Program-made: the position numbers and the translations under genes
Shown here: positions 1-11,915 of the stretch, piece by piece
Position numbering within the stretch: the first letter of the stretch is position 1
Layout of the letters: each line of letters starts with the position of its first letter
Assembly (NCBI GenBank): GCA_018340375.1
Contig: JAFFJZ010000002.1
Span: 17,874,001 to 17,938,000 of the forward strand
Length of the DNA: 64,000 nucleotides
DNA from: Gonatopus flavifemur
Taxonomy: Eukaryota > Arthropoda > Insecta > Hymenoptera > Dryinidae
Direction: 5' to 3'
The notes under the pieces: model-generated
Told to the model about the DNA's origin: nothing
Database searches by the model: none
The model's input: only the letters and a program-made list of their open reading frames with translations

Positions 1-946
1 GTATTTCCAATTTAGTTTTGGCTTTGCGATTAGACGTTTCGAAAGTTGAAATCAGGTTCGAAATTACAAAGTTCGGTTCAACTTGAAAAATATATTTGAA
101 GTTCGGTTCGAGTTCGGTTCGACTTTTCAAAGTTCGGTTCGGGTTCGGTTCGAGTTCGGTTCGACTTTTCACAGTTCGGTTCGAGTTCGGTTTGAAAAAT
201 ATATTTGAAGTTCGGTTCGAATTTTCAAATTTCGGCTCGGGTTCGGTTCAACTTGAAAAATTTATTTGGCGTACGGTTCGAGTTCGGTTCGCCTTTTCAA
301 AGTTCGATTCGGTTCGATTTGAAAAATATATTTGAAGTTCGGTTCGGGTTCGGTTCGACTTGGAAAATCTATTTGGTGTTCGGTTCGAGTTCGGTTTGAC
401 TTTTCAGAGTTCGATTCGGTTCGGTTCGATTTGAAAAATACACTGAGAGAAAATTTTGATTCCCATAACCATGTTTTTGACTTTGACCATGTCATGTAGT
501 TGTCACAACCAGATTTATGTGATTATGTTTTGTCTTCCTGATTATTATAATCAAATTTCCAGTCACCTTAACCGTAAATCCTTCACTACTCTCTAAATCT
601 GGAAGAGTGAAAAATCACGCGTTTCACTCCACTAAGTCTCAGAAGTGAGCCAGTCCGCTTCGAGTGGGATTTTCACTCGTTTCGAGTGAACCCCCACTCT
701 TTTGGAGTGAAAAATTGACTCTAGAATTTGAGTGGCTGAGTTTCCAACCTCAAACCTCAGACTTTCACACTGAAAGAGTGGGAATTTCACTCGAAATTTC
801 GACAAGCTCACTTCTGGCTGCCTAAAGAGTGAAATCTCACTCTAAAAATTTTAGAGGAGCATTGTTTCTGTCACCATGTTGCTTTTTTTCTCAGTGTATA
901 TTTGAAGTTCGGTTCGACTGAAAAATTCAAGGTTCGCACACCCCTA
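1..946. mobile_element. hAT-like element packed with TTCGGTTCG repeats (left end outside window)
   Basis: Positions 1-440 and 897-930 are dense in degenerate GTTCGGTTCG repeats, arranged in longer units that recur with a spacer reading GAAAAATATATTTGAAG. The right side ends in GGTTCGCACACCCCTA at about 931-946. Read from the other strand this is TAGGGGTGTGCGAACC, which resembles the terminal inverted repeats of hAT elements, whose subterminal regions are often repeat-rich. The left end lies beyond the window, so no target duplication can be checked. A different small transposon (441-896) interrupts the array. The short open frames here are by-products of the repeats and are not genes. Confidence 0.55.
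441..896. mobile_element. MITE with CACTGAGA termini, TA duplication, inserted in the repeat array
   Basis: The element begins CACTGAGAGAAAA at 441 and ends TTTTTTTCTCAGTG at 896. TA is present on both sides (439-440 and 897-898). The uninterrupted target motif GAAAAATATATTTGAAG occurs elsewhere in the same array (about 194-210 and 323-338), so removing the element plus one TA restores the repeat. The interior carries several GAGTGAAAW-type short repeats (SACTCK/GAGTG) at about 600-840. No transposase is encoded. Confidence 0.8.
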
Positions 947-1063
947 ATTCTATTGAATCCTGTCACGAATAGTGAAATTCCTGATTGAATATTATCGGAT
1001 TTCATTGAAACCTATTCGTTTCCCCATTCGTCGATGAGATTTTATGGAGTACTTGTAACAGGG
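947..1063. repeat. Dispersed short repeat, copy 1
   Basis: A roughly 115-bp segment starting ATTCTATTGAATCCTGTCAC and ending CTTGTAACAGGG recurs, diverged, at about 50160-50278 in the same orientation. Shared blocks include TTTCATTGRAACCTATTC and CCCATTCGTC. The ends are weakly inverted (CCTGTCAC against CCCTGTTAC), so it may be a very small DNA transposon relic. Confidence 0.6.
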
Positions 1064-4000
1064 TTGGACCGATGAGGTGATGTTGTGGCAAACAAAATAC
1101 TTTAGGGGTAGTTTATTGTTCTATTGAGATGTCGAATCGTCGAATTAACAGAAGAATACGAAGTGAAATTAATATACTCGCTTCTATGATTTCCTTGTCA
1201 CATATTATCGATTCTAGGAAGCGATTTAGAGTAACAAGAAATGTTAAATTAAATGTAACGAACACGAATCATTGAATCTAGTTGAGAGATAATTTGAGAC
1301 CAATTAATGAAAAGGGTCTGAATTGATTCGAGTCGACTCATTACTTTGCACAGTTCTAATTGTCGACGTTTCAATTATATCAATGTATCATAATTGCGCG
1401 CAGAATCGATCTATAAACCAAATGAATTTCCAATTATCTCATTCGGTTCGGAGAATAATTCCTCCCACGTAACTCAAGAGTCTCTTACACGAGTCAAAAT
1501 TCCATAACATATCGTGCTTTGAATATAGTTTTGTTCTTTCAATTTGAAGAGAAACAAAACGTTAATTGATAATTCTACATTTTTAACCCTAAACGTCTGT
1601 AGAAATCGTATAGAACATTGAACGAACTAAATTGTATTCACGAAGATGATGTTAGTAACGTGACCTAGAGGGCAAATGAAGATTCAATTCTAGTATGCTC
1701 GGGATACGGGAATCGATTCGTTAACGCAGAAATTCGAAGGAATCTGTTGAACGAGCCCATTGTATCAACAGAGATAAGACTTATCGCTTCAACGCGGCTC
1801 TTTGATCATTGAATTAAGCTAAATAGGTACTTATCGCCAGTTTCTCCTTTCCCTCTGTCTTGAGTAGTACTCGAGTATAGAAATACTATACTAACCAACA
1901 ACAAGCGTCCGGTTAAATCGACACCAAGACAATAATTTACTGCCCACTTCCTTTGAAATACCATCAAAGATAGAAATGAAAGGACTAATGGACGCAATAT
2001 CTATATCCACGAAATAGAGGTAAAATATTGAATTCAACGAAATAACCAATCAACGCTTTTTCTCCTTACCACTAAAAATACACTCTCAAGGATGAAATTT
2101 GAATGATTCGTTTCGCGATTGAGGTTTTTTTATACATGAAAATTAATAAGAAGTAATGACGATAAAATATATTTCACGAGCCAGGGAATTTCAAATGAAG
2201 TATGATAATTGAAATCCTCTTACGTTGGGAGGAAAGAAAGGAATAAAGAGCTTGGATACTCCTTGAAGCTTTCCTCTCGAACGCGCTTCACTTCGAGAAT
2301 ATTCGTCGTCAATTTCACACTTGCCACTCCCGGTTGTCTCTTCCTCTTCCTCACGCGTATCATCCCTTACAGCAGCGTACAATTTTCCATCTTCTTGAGG
2401 TTATTTCCATGGGTAGATACAAACCATCAAAAAGTTTTTTTCCTCTCCGGAGGAAGGAGGAGAAGAAGAAGAAGGTACACACGCGTACAGTACGCTTTTA
2501 TATAACGCGATACGATAAGAGCGAAGAGGGTGAAAAGTTCTCTTCTATAGGTTAGGCGTATCTTCTCTCCTCTAAGCCTGTCGTCGATTTCCGTTTACCG
2601 TTTCTTTTTTTACCGTTTGTGATTTTTTTTCCTTTCTTTATTGCACTTGAGAATCAAAGAAATCAAAGAATGAGACACATCGGTTCTCTCGCTGTATGAT
2701 ATTTCTGGGATACGGTAAATAAGCTACGTGTGGTATTGAGAGAGGAATATTCTTGGAGGGAGGAAAATCGGTATACCATGAATTTTAGTTGGGAATTTGT
2801 CTGTGTGATGTGTACGATATATGCTATATTTGGGAACGAAAGGGGAGAATTTATACATTTGAAAGAAGATGGGAAGAACAGGGAAGATTTATTTTTTATT
2901 CAGATGACTTGGGTGGAGATGGAGTTTTTTTTCTAGAATGAAAACAACGAATATTTGTAGGGGTAGGACAGGGTGAGGTTTGATGACGATGAAAATTCAG
3001 TATCGTGGGAAGGGATTTTTCAAACTTTTTCAACCAAAATTGAATTCAAAGGGATTTTCTGGATGAATTCTGCTTTGTTCAGAAAATTATTCCATCTTTC
3101 CGAATGAAGTTGAAATTGAAAAATGGATTAAAATCTCTCACATTTATCTAACTAGAACTTAATTTACTTTTTACATATAAATCATGATTCGTTGTATTTT
3201 TCACGTCCCCAAACGGATCGTAGTTTCATCCACGTGCCACTTTCCATCCCTCTCGCTAAAAAGACGTTTTTTTCTCTCCGCCAACCGTTGGTCACGCCTA
3301 TTAGACTGACCGACGACAATACCTTCGCTGATTGTAACCGATTATATTCGGGGTCTGGACAATTTTTTTCTACTCTTTCTTCTTTTTTTTTCTTTCTTTT
3401 GACTAGGCGCATTGGCATTTCGCGGTGTCACGTCAGTGTAGTAGATGGGCTGGATTCGTTTCCACTCGAGGTGTCACGGGTCTGTGATTTTCTCGAGGCA
3501 GGGTCAAACAGGATAAAATGAAAAAAAAAAAAAAGAGAAGATGAAAAAGAGGAAACCGAAACAGACTGAAAGCTTGGCAAAACTAACCACCCGGGGGTGG
3601 TGCTGCCAACGACAGAAGACCGTACCATGGCTACGTCCTTTTCTTGTTCTTTCTTTTCGGACAGACTTTATTGTTCTTCAGGATAGGAAGCTGAAACCAT
3701 CGGTCCAGAAAAAAACCATCAACTCTCTCTCTTTCTTTCTTTCTGTTCCTTTACTCTCAGCTCACTGAAATTACGTGGCTCCGGTTGGTAATCGTTCTTC
3801 TTTCAGTTTTTCACCAATTCGGAATACAAATGAATATTTTTGAATGACAATCGTTTGTGGTGGAGGTGAGGAGGTTGCGGAAGATACCACGGATTCGATA
3901 TCATAGAAAATTCTTCTATTCGCTGCTGATACTTTCGTCGTATACGCGACACTATACGTAATTTAGAGTAAATAATGTAGATAATGAATTCAACGATAAC

Positions 4001-7000
4001 CAATTTGTTCTTAACTCATAAAGTTTGTTTATCGTATCGGAGGAGAAAATTAGGTGACACGATTGTGAAATTATATTTAGAAGATTTTTATTAATAGAAG
4101 ATGAAGTGATGTGTTTTTGCGAAGTGAGGTGATGATTATAGTTATGAAATAAATTATAATACGCGAATCAAATGAAATTTCATGAAATCTGAAAAAAAAA
4201 AACAACAGCCTGTTTATATTTTATCATTTCTCTCATTCACGATGATTTATTTTTCCTGTACCATAAATATAAACCTCACTTATATAAAATTTCTCTTATC
4301 TCTAGACGATCATTTACCGAGGTCATTGAGGTTTATCTGTTAGCGAACAAGAAAAAAGGCACCAAGAAGCAAATCATTACGGTATCCTAATTGTCGATGA
4401 CAGAAAACTGTCGTGAATCCCTCGCTTTTTTTCTCTCTCCTCGTAATATATATCTCTTCAAATTGGAGATACGAGGCATCGTAAATTCATTGATTTCAGA
4501 GCTCGTAAAATAGATAAATAGGTGGTAGAGTTAGAATTAAGTCTCGAAATTTGAAGAGACGAAGCAAATTCTTCTTCTTCTTCTTCTTCTTCGTCTTGAC
4601 TTCGTCGTTCTTTCCAAATGCAATTCACGATTATCGCCAGTGCAAGTTTGTTTTTTTTCACCATACATCGGATGAACAGGGGAGGTTCTGCAACGACATA
4701 TTTGACGATAACCTCTGAGAAGAGTTTAAAACATTTCATCACAATCTGTCGCGAATGATTCGAGGCAATGACGCATAACGGGAAAGTATGGAGAAAAAAC
4801 AAATTGATGACAAGCAAGAAAAAATTCACATATCTAAATATCGTGTTCTGAATTTATTCATTCGATGTCTGGTATCGGAGAATATAAAATCAATTCCAAC
4901 AATTAAATTACTTGCACTTTCGATTTTCCTTCCCCGTGTTCGACATATTTGATGATTCATGACTGAAGAAACGTATAGGATCAATGTCTTTTTCATTGAC
5001 AATATTTATGCATATCGATGAATATCGAGGTGAGATCGAAGAGGGGTTGGGCCCGGTTAAGTGTATATCGAGCATAGTGGTTCAGAACACGTCCCCTCGC
5101 AATGGCTCCTCCGCCCAGGGCTAGAAAAATCCACCCCTTTTTCAGGCGGTCGATACCAGGACGAGACCAACAAGCAGCCTTTTTCCACCACCTCTTTTCC
5201 TTCCTTCTTCGTTTCCTTCTTCTCTCTTTCACCCTTATTACTCTCTTCCTCTTTTCCGCAGCTTCGTTCCACCCCCGTTTTCACCCTTCTCTTGCCGTCG
5301 TGGTGTTGGCAAGGCAGTAGACAGCCTCGCCTTTTCTTTACTTTTCCTTTTTTTCTACTCTTTTCTTCCCTACACTTTCGTATCGCAATAAGGAAAAAAC
5401 CAAGGGAGAGAGACACTGAGTACAAAATGCTGTACATACACATAAATTTCGACAAGATGAATAAAGAAAGCAATAGGATAAGCTTTGCTCTCGGTCAACG
5501 AAATGTATTTCACTGGCTCTGCCGTTTTCTGCCTAGGTGGCGCCATCGTTGTCACCGAACCACCCTTTTTTCGTATTTTTATTTCTTCTTCCTTCGCTTT
5601 CTTTCTTCCTTTCGTTCCTTCCTTGCCACGTCCGTGCACTTTTTTGCTACTCATTTGATATTCTTTGGTCTCCTCGTATCAACGGTTTTATGCATAGACT
5701 ATGTAAATTACTATGAATAAGCGATGATCAAGTACAAGAATATACTTCCCTCAGGGCCCTTCCTAACGGACTAAATCATGTACATATATGGGAATACGTC
5801 TTCAACTCTATTCCTCGTCATTTGCTTTGTTAGGAAGTTCTTCAATTTCAAATAATCATTATTTACTTGTTACTCAACTTTCTAAGAACGAGGAGTACAG
5901 CAAAGTTGACTTTTGATTTATTTCGATCGATAAATTTGATATATTCCATTTTTCTAAAACGAAGTATCATTCGTATGCTCTTCATTGAAGAATTTGATTG
6001 AATGAGACGGTAAAATGACCGGAGTTATGGTCTTCGACAGTTACTTTTTTCTTCTCGCACTGGCTCCAATTGGCTCTTATCATTTATTCACAGACCCTGT
6101 ATGTATCGTTTCACGAACTGATCAATAGGTGCTTCGAAACCTAGTCTCTTCTTTTTCATCGTTTTCTTTGTTCTCAACAATTTTTGGAAAGAAAAAATCG
6201 AACTTTGTGATAAAATTAAAATGTTGTCGTACCTTAAAATAATTTCCTACTAAACAATACAAAATCTTTGTTTCTTGAGTTATTGGTTTGGAAAAGGCTC
6301 TATTAAATATTTATTCAACTCATCGCTTGTGGCCACCATGAAATTTCAATGTCGTAAGTCGTAATTTCTTTCAAGAAAACTTATTCTAAGCTATTTACAC
6401 CCACTTCATTTAAAAGTCTTTTCCACGCCAAAATCAATTTTTCTTCACACGCTAATGTTCTTTGAATACAGCTACGTGTGAGCTCGCGCGTTTATATCAG
6501 GAGTAATTTCAATCACACGGTATCCGGCAGAAGGAAGAATATTTATCGCTTGGGACACGAAACCTGCTCTTAATTACAATGTTCTGTATTTTTGTTTGAA
6601 CTACTACTACTACTACTACTGCTACTACCAATATTTCGGTGTGTAGGAAATTTTCCTGACTGATCAGCTACAGAAGTTTGTGTATCTATTTTAAGGGGAT
6701 CCCATAGATCTTATGGAGATTTAAGTAAATCTCCCTACTCAAAATACTCCACAAAGTTGATTTAATGAAATTGAAAAAATTAACCAGTAAGACACGAACA
6801 CCTTTGGAGAACAAATTCTGACTGGTTGAATCATTTTAGGAACCCTAGTGAATAACTTAAGTCCACCGAGCGTGCAAAGAATGTTTATCAAAGTAAGAAA
6901 AACATCCAAACAGCGTGATCCGCGTTAAATGACTTTGACTGGTAGAAAGTGCGATAAGCGTTCATACAAAGTTCAAGTATGCTTTGATTTCTACACTGGA

Positions 7001-7138
7001 AGAATTTTATTGTAAAATTTACCGTAAAATTTCAGTAATCGAGGGACAAGTGGGACTTCTTCTACTGTGCAATCTGTAAAATTTGTGGGAAATAGCTCTT
7101 TAAATTGTTTGGAAATTTTCTCATTTTTACAGGCTGCA
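1064..7138. other. Non-coding, part of the large upstream bifid intron
   Basis: No frame here shows recognisable protein similarity. The upstream exons encoding the first half of the T-box are not present, so given the phase-0 acceptor at 9821 this is best read as intron. Low-complexity tracts give spurious open frames, for example a pyrimidine-rich region at about 5060-5700 and TTC repeats at about 4571-4593. A (CTA)n microsatellite lies at 6600-6629. Confidence 0.7.
6600..6629. repeat. (CTA)n microsatellite
   Basis: About nine CTA units, interrupted once by GCT. A simple tandem repeat in intronic sequence. Confidence 0.9.
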
Positions 7139-7837
7139 CACGGAGAGAATAATCCATTACTTTTTCATGTGAAATACAATATTTTTTACTGTGCTTCATA
7201 TCAAAGCTAGACCGAAGATTTATATTCCCACACAGTAAAATAGTCCCCCATAAGGACTATATGTACGTTTTTCAATTTCCACAGTCAAAAATTCCTGTGA
7301 TAAAATTCAGAAATTCATGGATTTTCAGGAAAATTTCGCATTCATTAAATATTGCACAGGACATCATTATAAATTACTACTGTGGAGTTTTCTAGAATTA
7401 GATGAAATTCCCTGGTAAAAAAACCGGATGGGAATCCGACTCACACCCGGATGAAATTTCCGGGATTCCATCCGGGTGTATCCGGGCGCATATACGGTTT
7501 TTGCGGTGATTCTTCATCCGGACCCTATCCGGATTTTAATACTGAATATTTTTCGAAACTCTACACGAAATGTGGATAGAATTCATTCGTCTCCTTGTTC
7601 GGGTTTTATTTGGGATTCCAAAAAATATCTTGTCCCAAAACCCGGATAGGATCCAGATGGAACTGGATAAAGGATCACCGCAAAACCCGTATACGCGCCC
7701 GGATACACCCGGAAATTTCATCCGGTTTCCTATCCGGTTTTTTTTACCAGGGATACCATAATTTTCCTTGCCAATTCCAATCTGGTCCGTGGATAGTGAG
7801 CTACCACAGTAATTTGAACTGTATTTTTCTCTCCGTG
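7139..7837. mobile_element. MITE with CACGGAGAG termini, CA duplication; hosts another element
   Basis: It starts CACGGAGAG at 7139 and ends CTCTCCGTG at 7837, with CA on both sides (7137-7138 and 7838-7839). A second, unrelated fold-back element (7410-7752) lies inside it, so the original element was about 350 bp. It belongs with the CACGGAGA elements near 33.2, 34.6, 49.9 and 51.5 kb. Confidence 0.65.
7410..7752. mobile_element. Fold-back MITE with CCCTGGTAAAAA termini
   Basis: The left end CCCTGGTAAAAAAACCGGAT pairs with the right end ATCCGGTTTTTTTTACCAGGG. The inverted arms extend about 110 bp with few gaps: blocks such as GAAATTTCCGGG, GTATCCGGGCGC and TTTTGCGGTGAT recur as reverse complements. 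CCGGAT occurs many times. No clear target duplication is visible, and the superfamily is unknown. Long frames read through it on both strands only because it is palindromic. Confidence 0.8.
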
Positions 7838-9821
7838 CACAGTACCTTTTTGAAGAATTCTTAATTTTCCTCCGATCACTGGAATTTCTGGTAATTTTCA
7901 TAAGGAAATTCTTTGTAAACGTTTTCAAAATGTTCTCAAAACCGTGTGGGAATCGCTCCATGTGAGAAAACGTTTTGTATGTTCTTAATTGACTTTCCCA
8001 GCACTTTTCCCGCACTCTTAATTGCAGGATTTATTTTAATCAGAATTTTCTAGGGTCCACGCGATTCTCTCAACTGAAATAGTTTGAGAGTTTGCAACGT
8101 GGAGTTAATATCCGCGACTCCTTGAACAAGGAATCCAGAATCCCCGACAGAGATCTGAACGACAAATCTATCGACGGGACTGAAAATCGTTGAAAAAACC
8201 TCCTCGTTTAACGTACAAGATAAACAAATTTCAGATAAGTTCTTTCTTCCTTTCGTCGCATCCACATTCACACACAGAGAGAGAGAGAGAGAGTTGACAA
8301 ATGAGGTTAAATGGTCATTTCTTGGAGACCCACCAAGCGTGTGTTGTATAATGTTTTTTTTGTTCATTCCTTTGGTGTTTATCTTGAAAGTAAAAAAGGT
8401 GTATCATTCGAGGAGTTGAGTGAAAAGTTTTCAAAATGTTCGATCGAAGTGTATATTCGAAAAGGGAGAGGAAAGAGAAAGGGGGAATATAAAGGTTCGT
8501 GATTCGAGGTAGGTGGGCTCCAGGTAGCCCGAACAGATAACACCCGGAGATTACCGTGGACAGAGTCATTAGCAGCGTCGGCTTCTGTGTCGACCAGGAT
8601 ATTCTCTCACTTTTCTCCTGGTGTTCTTTCCTCTCTTTCCCTCTTTCCTCCCGGTACTTTTATTTCTGTTGCTTTCGTGTTTCTTTCTCCTCCTTCCTTG
8701 AGGTTTTTCTCGCTCGCTTCCTCGTTGTTTCATCGGGTCCGTTCACGGTCGATTCACGGCATCACACACACGGTACATCGGCATACGTGCATAAATATAC
8801 GTATGTACGGATAAACGCGCGGGGTTTTAATCCTTTCTCATTTTCATCCTTCTTACTTCTTTTCTTTTCTTTTTTCACATTTACGAGATCAGTTTCCCCT
8901 TTCAATTTCTTTTTTCTTTCAACTCATTCCTCGCGTGTCGATATAAAATTCATTTCACGTTAAGCCGAGTTGAGTCGAGTCCCGCGGCAACACAACGCGG
9001 TGGGATTAGTCGATGCCAAGACTAAGACACTAATTGCAACGCTTTGGTATTTTAGTTCGCGCTTATTACCAATCCTATGCAAGGCACTTACCTTCGTATC
9101 AAGCTCTTTTCAGTTTGAAAGAAGAAAGAGAGAAGGAGAAAGAGATAGGAAAAAATAGTGTGCGAGTGCAGTTACTTCTGGATGGGAGAAAAGAGTGGGG
9201 GAGAAGCATTCAACTTTGATAGGCTAATGACAAACTCATAGATTACAGATTATCGCACGGCCAGCGCTAATTATTTCCCTCTTTGTACCATGCCGATATC
9301 ATCGTGTATGATCGCGAATTTAGTACTCGGTATACGCTACTGCACATTATTATTCTCTACATCCCTTCTCCTCATTATTTTTCCAACGGTTCTAAGATTT
9401 GTTGATTCGACGGTTTCAAGTACAGTTTATTTCTCGGATTTTATCCATTAGCGGAAATTCGATGAAAAACTTTCCTTCTCTCCTATTCTTCAACAGTCAT
9501 GTTGAAATCTGATTGATGTAATCTCATTCTTATACGTCGGGATACAATGTTTTTCTTTCTAAATACAATTTTCAAGACAAATCTCTAACACTCATCGTTG
9601 TATCCTCTGCAAAATTATATAAATAAAATAGAAAATTTCAGATGAAACGATCGATTGTGATGGACAATAAAAGTGTGTGAGCGTGTATCTCTTCCATGCA
9701 TGTTTCCCACACTGCTTTCTTTCAACAATTTCTATTTTTACAAATTATATACGAACATTCCCTTAGGCAAAAGCGTAAAATAGTCTGTCCCAATGTATGG
9801 TCCTCTGTTTTCTTGTTACAG
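7838..9821. other. Intron immediately upstream of the T-box exon
   Basis: No coding similarity. It contains a (GA)n run at about 8276-8293 and a pyrimidine-rich, CpG-richer island at about 8500-9000. That island includes an alternating purine-pyrimidine stretch near 8768-8815 with TACGTATGTACGG. The segment ends in a normal acceptor, TTTTCTTGTTACAG, at 9808-9821. Confidence 0.7.
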
Positions 9822-9968
9822 ACGATACTAAATTCAATGCACAAATATCAGCCGAGGTTTCACCTTGTCCGAGCGAACGACATTTTGAAACTTCCCTACT
9901 CGACGTTTAGGAGTTACGTCTTCAAGGAGACGGAGTTCATCGCCGTAACAGCTTATCAAAACGAAAAG
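9822..9968 (+). CDS. bi: bifid/optomotor-blind T-box exon (central-distal T-box)
   Basis: A 147-bp exon of 49 codons, phase 0 at both ends. It is bounded by acceptor TTGTTACAG (9813-9821) and donor AAG|GTGAGT (9969). It reads from [13 protein letters not shown] to [11 protein letters not shown], the highly conserved core of the TBX2/3 subfamily T-box. Seen: motifs [27 protein letters not shown] and TAYQNEK. Known: the T-box is a sequence-specific DNA-binding domain, and Optomotor-blind is a nuclear transcriptional regulator of optic-lobe, wing and abdominal patterning in Drosophila. [17 protein letters not shown] separates it from Brachyury, Dorsocross and H15-type T-boxes. It continues directly in frame into the exon at 10589. 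The preceding T-box exon lies left of the window, more than 9.8 kb away. The FRSY serine, where I recall threonine in Drosophila, is a conservative change. Confidence 0.96.
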
Positions 9969-10588
9969 GTGAGTGAACTATTTATAAAATATGAGCAAGG
10001 ACGTTGGGAGTCTTCTGCGTTTCTGGACGTACGAAAGATACTATTCATTGGCGAATAAATTTTGTATTTTACCACAATTCCAGTGATGATGTTCGCGTAT
10101 AAATTGCGTACCAAAGTTCTAAAATTAAATCAGTTGGGAATGAAATTCGATGCAATCGGAACTAATTTCAATGTTCTATCATTCTATCAAACCGAGGTTC
10201 CGTGAATGAATTTAGATTCCTTGGCTTTTTCTTTTATCAACTCAATTTGTATACCAGCGTGTGAGTTATTCGAAAACATGTTAAACGTACTATTGTAAAT
10301 TTGTTCCTCTTTTTCATGGAATTTGCTTCCGCGTGGAGTTAATTACTTTTCAACATAGGGAAATATTTTCTCCTGACAGGCAGCGGTACGTGTTGGACGT
10401 TAACTTAATTTCATTAATTAGAAGAAAGCTGTCACGTACAACATAGTTTACCCTAGGATCTCTCTATTTGCAAAAGCATCTGATTCTTTATTTCAAACTT
10501 AACATTTTTATTGCTCTAACCTTCGACAACTTTGTATCATCAATTTTGTATATTCACATGGCAAATAATGATTTCATATATTTTTCAG
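9969..10588 (+). other. bi: bifid intron (620 bp)
   Basis: A GT-AG intron between the two T-box exons, with donor GTGAGT at 9969 and acceptor ATATTTTTCAG ending at 10588. It is AT-rich, with no other feature noticed. Confidence 0.93.
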
Positions 10589-10665
10589 ATTACGCAGCTG
10601 AAAATCGACAACAATCCTTTTGCCAAAGGATTTCGGGACACAGGTGCGGGGAAGCGCGAAAAAAA
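10589..10665 (+). CDS. bi: bifid/optomotor-blind T-box exon (C-terminal end of the T-box)
   Basis: A 77-bp exon: 25 codons plus two bases (AA) of a split lysine codon. It has acceptor TTTTTCAG (10581-10588) and donor GTGAGT at 10666. It begins [17 protein letters not shown] and ends GAGKREK(K). Known: in T-box structures the NPFAKGFR segment is the C-terminal helix whose phenylalanines enter the DNA minor groove, and the basic KREKK marks the end of the domain and may help nuclear localisation. The junction QNEK|ITQLK with the previous exon is exactly what the family requires. The next coding base is about 8.1 kb away at 18766. Confidence 0.96.
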
Positions 10666-10828
10666 GTGAGTGTCGCTTTCAAAATTTCATATAACTTTCA
10701 CATTCAAGATCATAGAATTATATAAAAGTTAATCAATCATTCGATAATAATAATAATAATGATAATAAATAAATAATTCCACTGTCTTGAATTGTGTATC
10801 AATTAATAATGCATCGTACCTGATCTAA

Positions 10829-10971
10829 AAAGCCCTCGAATATCTCAATAACCATGTAATAATGAATTCTTTTGTTGTGCTACGCGTAGAATAAATGTAT
10901 CGTGTAACACTTTTTCACGGAAACAAATGACGAGATAGAGCTTCGAAATCGGTTATTCGAAGGGCTTTTTA
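10829..10971. repeat. Inverted repeat AAAAAGCCCT(T)CGAATA
   Basis: TAAAAAGCCCTCGAATA at about 10829 is the near-perfect reverse complement of TATTCGAAGGGCTTTTTA at about 10954, with a loop of roughly 105 bp. It could be a tiny MITE relic or a structured intronic element. Confidence 0.5.
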
Positions 10972-11736
10972 TTTCCCCCTGATGAGGCTAATACTGATGC
11001 TATTATTGAGCCTCATGACCTTTAGGGTCATTGTATCTCTGCGAGAGAGGACTTCAGGGCTCATTAGCACACCCGCGTATCGTTGACGGTACAGGAGAGC
11101 ACGTTAGCAACCAAGAACACCACCATTGAGTTTTCATTTGTATTCAATATTGTGGCTTTATGAGCTTATGCCGGTGAGTTCCTTCCTCCCCCGAGGGTTG
11201 GGATCGTTGAATTGCCAACGGACTCCTGCTTTCACCACCGCTCTACCCTAGGGTTTTCAACGCCCCAAACCTGGGTTCAAACCTATTTCAATTTCATCGA
11301 GTGCCAGCCAAAAGCTGGAGTGGATTTTAATGAGGTTAACTTGGTATGCATAGGATTCCGTAAACGTTGGTTCGAGAGTGATGTAGTGCCTGGATCGTAT
11401 CGAAAGTTACCACCACATACGTGGGTATATTTTGATTTCGCTGGAAGATCACGCAATGCATCGAGCATCGAAATTTTTTTCTTCTCTCAAATTTACTGAA
11501 TTACAATTCATTTTTCTTCGCAAAGGGAAGTAAAGTTTCTTTGGGGATTCATGTGAACAAATTTCACGAGAGAAAATGAAAAGGAAAAAAATTTGAGATT
11601 AAAACAGAGCAAGTTGGTAAGTAGTCAATCTTGTTCACGCAAGGATGGTGTGCGTTCTATCTTTTATGCGAGTGTTACGGCCTGCAGCAGTGAATATAAA
11701 ATTCAAAGACATCAAGTGGCACCCTCTACGTTAACG

Positions 11737-11915
11737 ACAGTACCGCCCCTAAGCATCAGTATGCTAATCCGTTGATTGGCTATGTTCCAACCCTAGCCCT
11801 TCTCTCTCACTTTCAGGTCGTCGGTTTTCTCTGTGGTCTCCACTGATGGTCTCCAACTACCCTTAACCGAAACCATAAGCCAAAACTAACCCTTATTCTA
11901 ATTAGGCGGTACTGT
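11737..11915. mobile_element. Small TIR-bounded segment (ACAGTACCGCC)
   Basis: ACAGTACCGCC (11737-11747) and GGCGGTACTGT (11905-11915) are perfect 11-bp inverted ends around 157 bp of non-coding DNA. No target duplication is obvious, so the transposon call is tentative. Confidence 0.4.

Noticed and set aside
1..440. Regular TTCGGTTCG repeats as a CRISPR or centromeric satellite
   Set aside because: No unique spacers of constant length, eukaryotic context, and a hAT-type terminus at 931-946 explains the array.
5061..5720. 219-codon plus-strand frame
   Set aside because: A pyrimidine-rich tract giving Phe/Ser/Leu runs; overlapping frames on the other strand are equally long. No splice logic or domain.
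7536..8015. 159-codon minus-strand frame
   Set aside because: It crosses the CCGGAT fold-back MITE; an overlapping plus-strand frame has similar text because the DNA is palindromic. No domain.
8556..8963. 135-codon plus-strand frame with Phe/Ser runs
   Set aside because: Low-complexity pyrimidine island, no conserved motif.
11212..11499. 95-codon frame
   Set aside because: Readable text but no recognised family and no supporting exon structure; kept only as an unexplained block.
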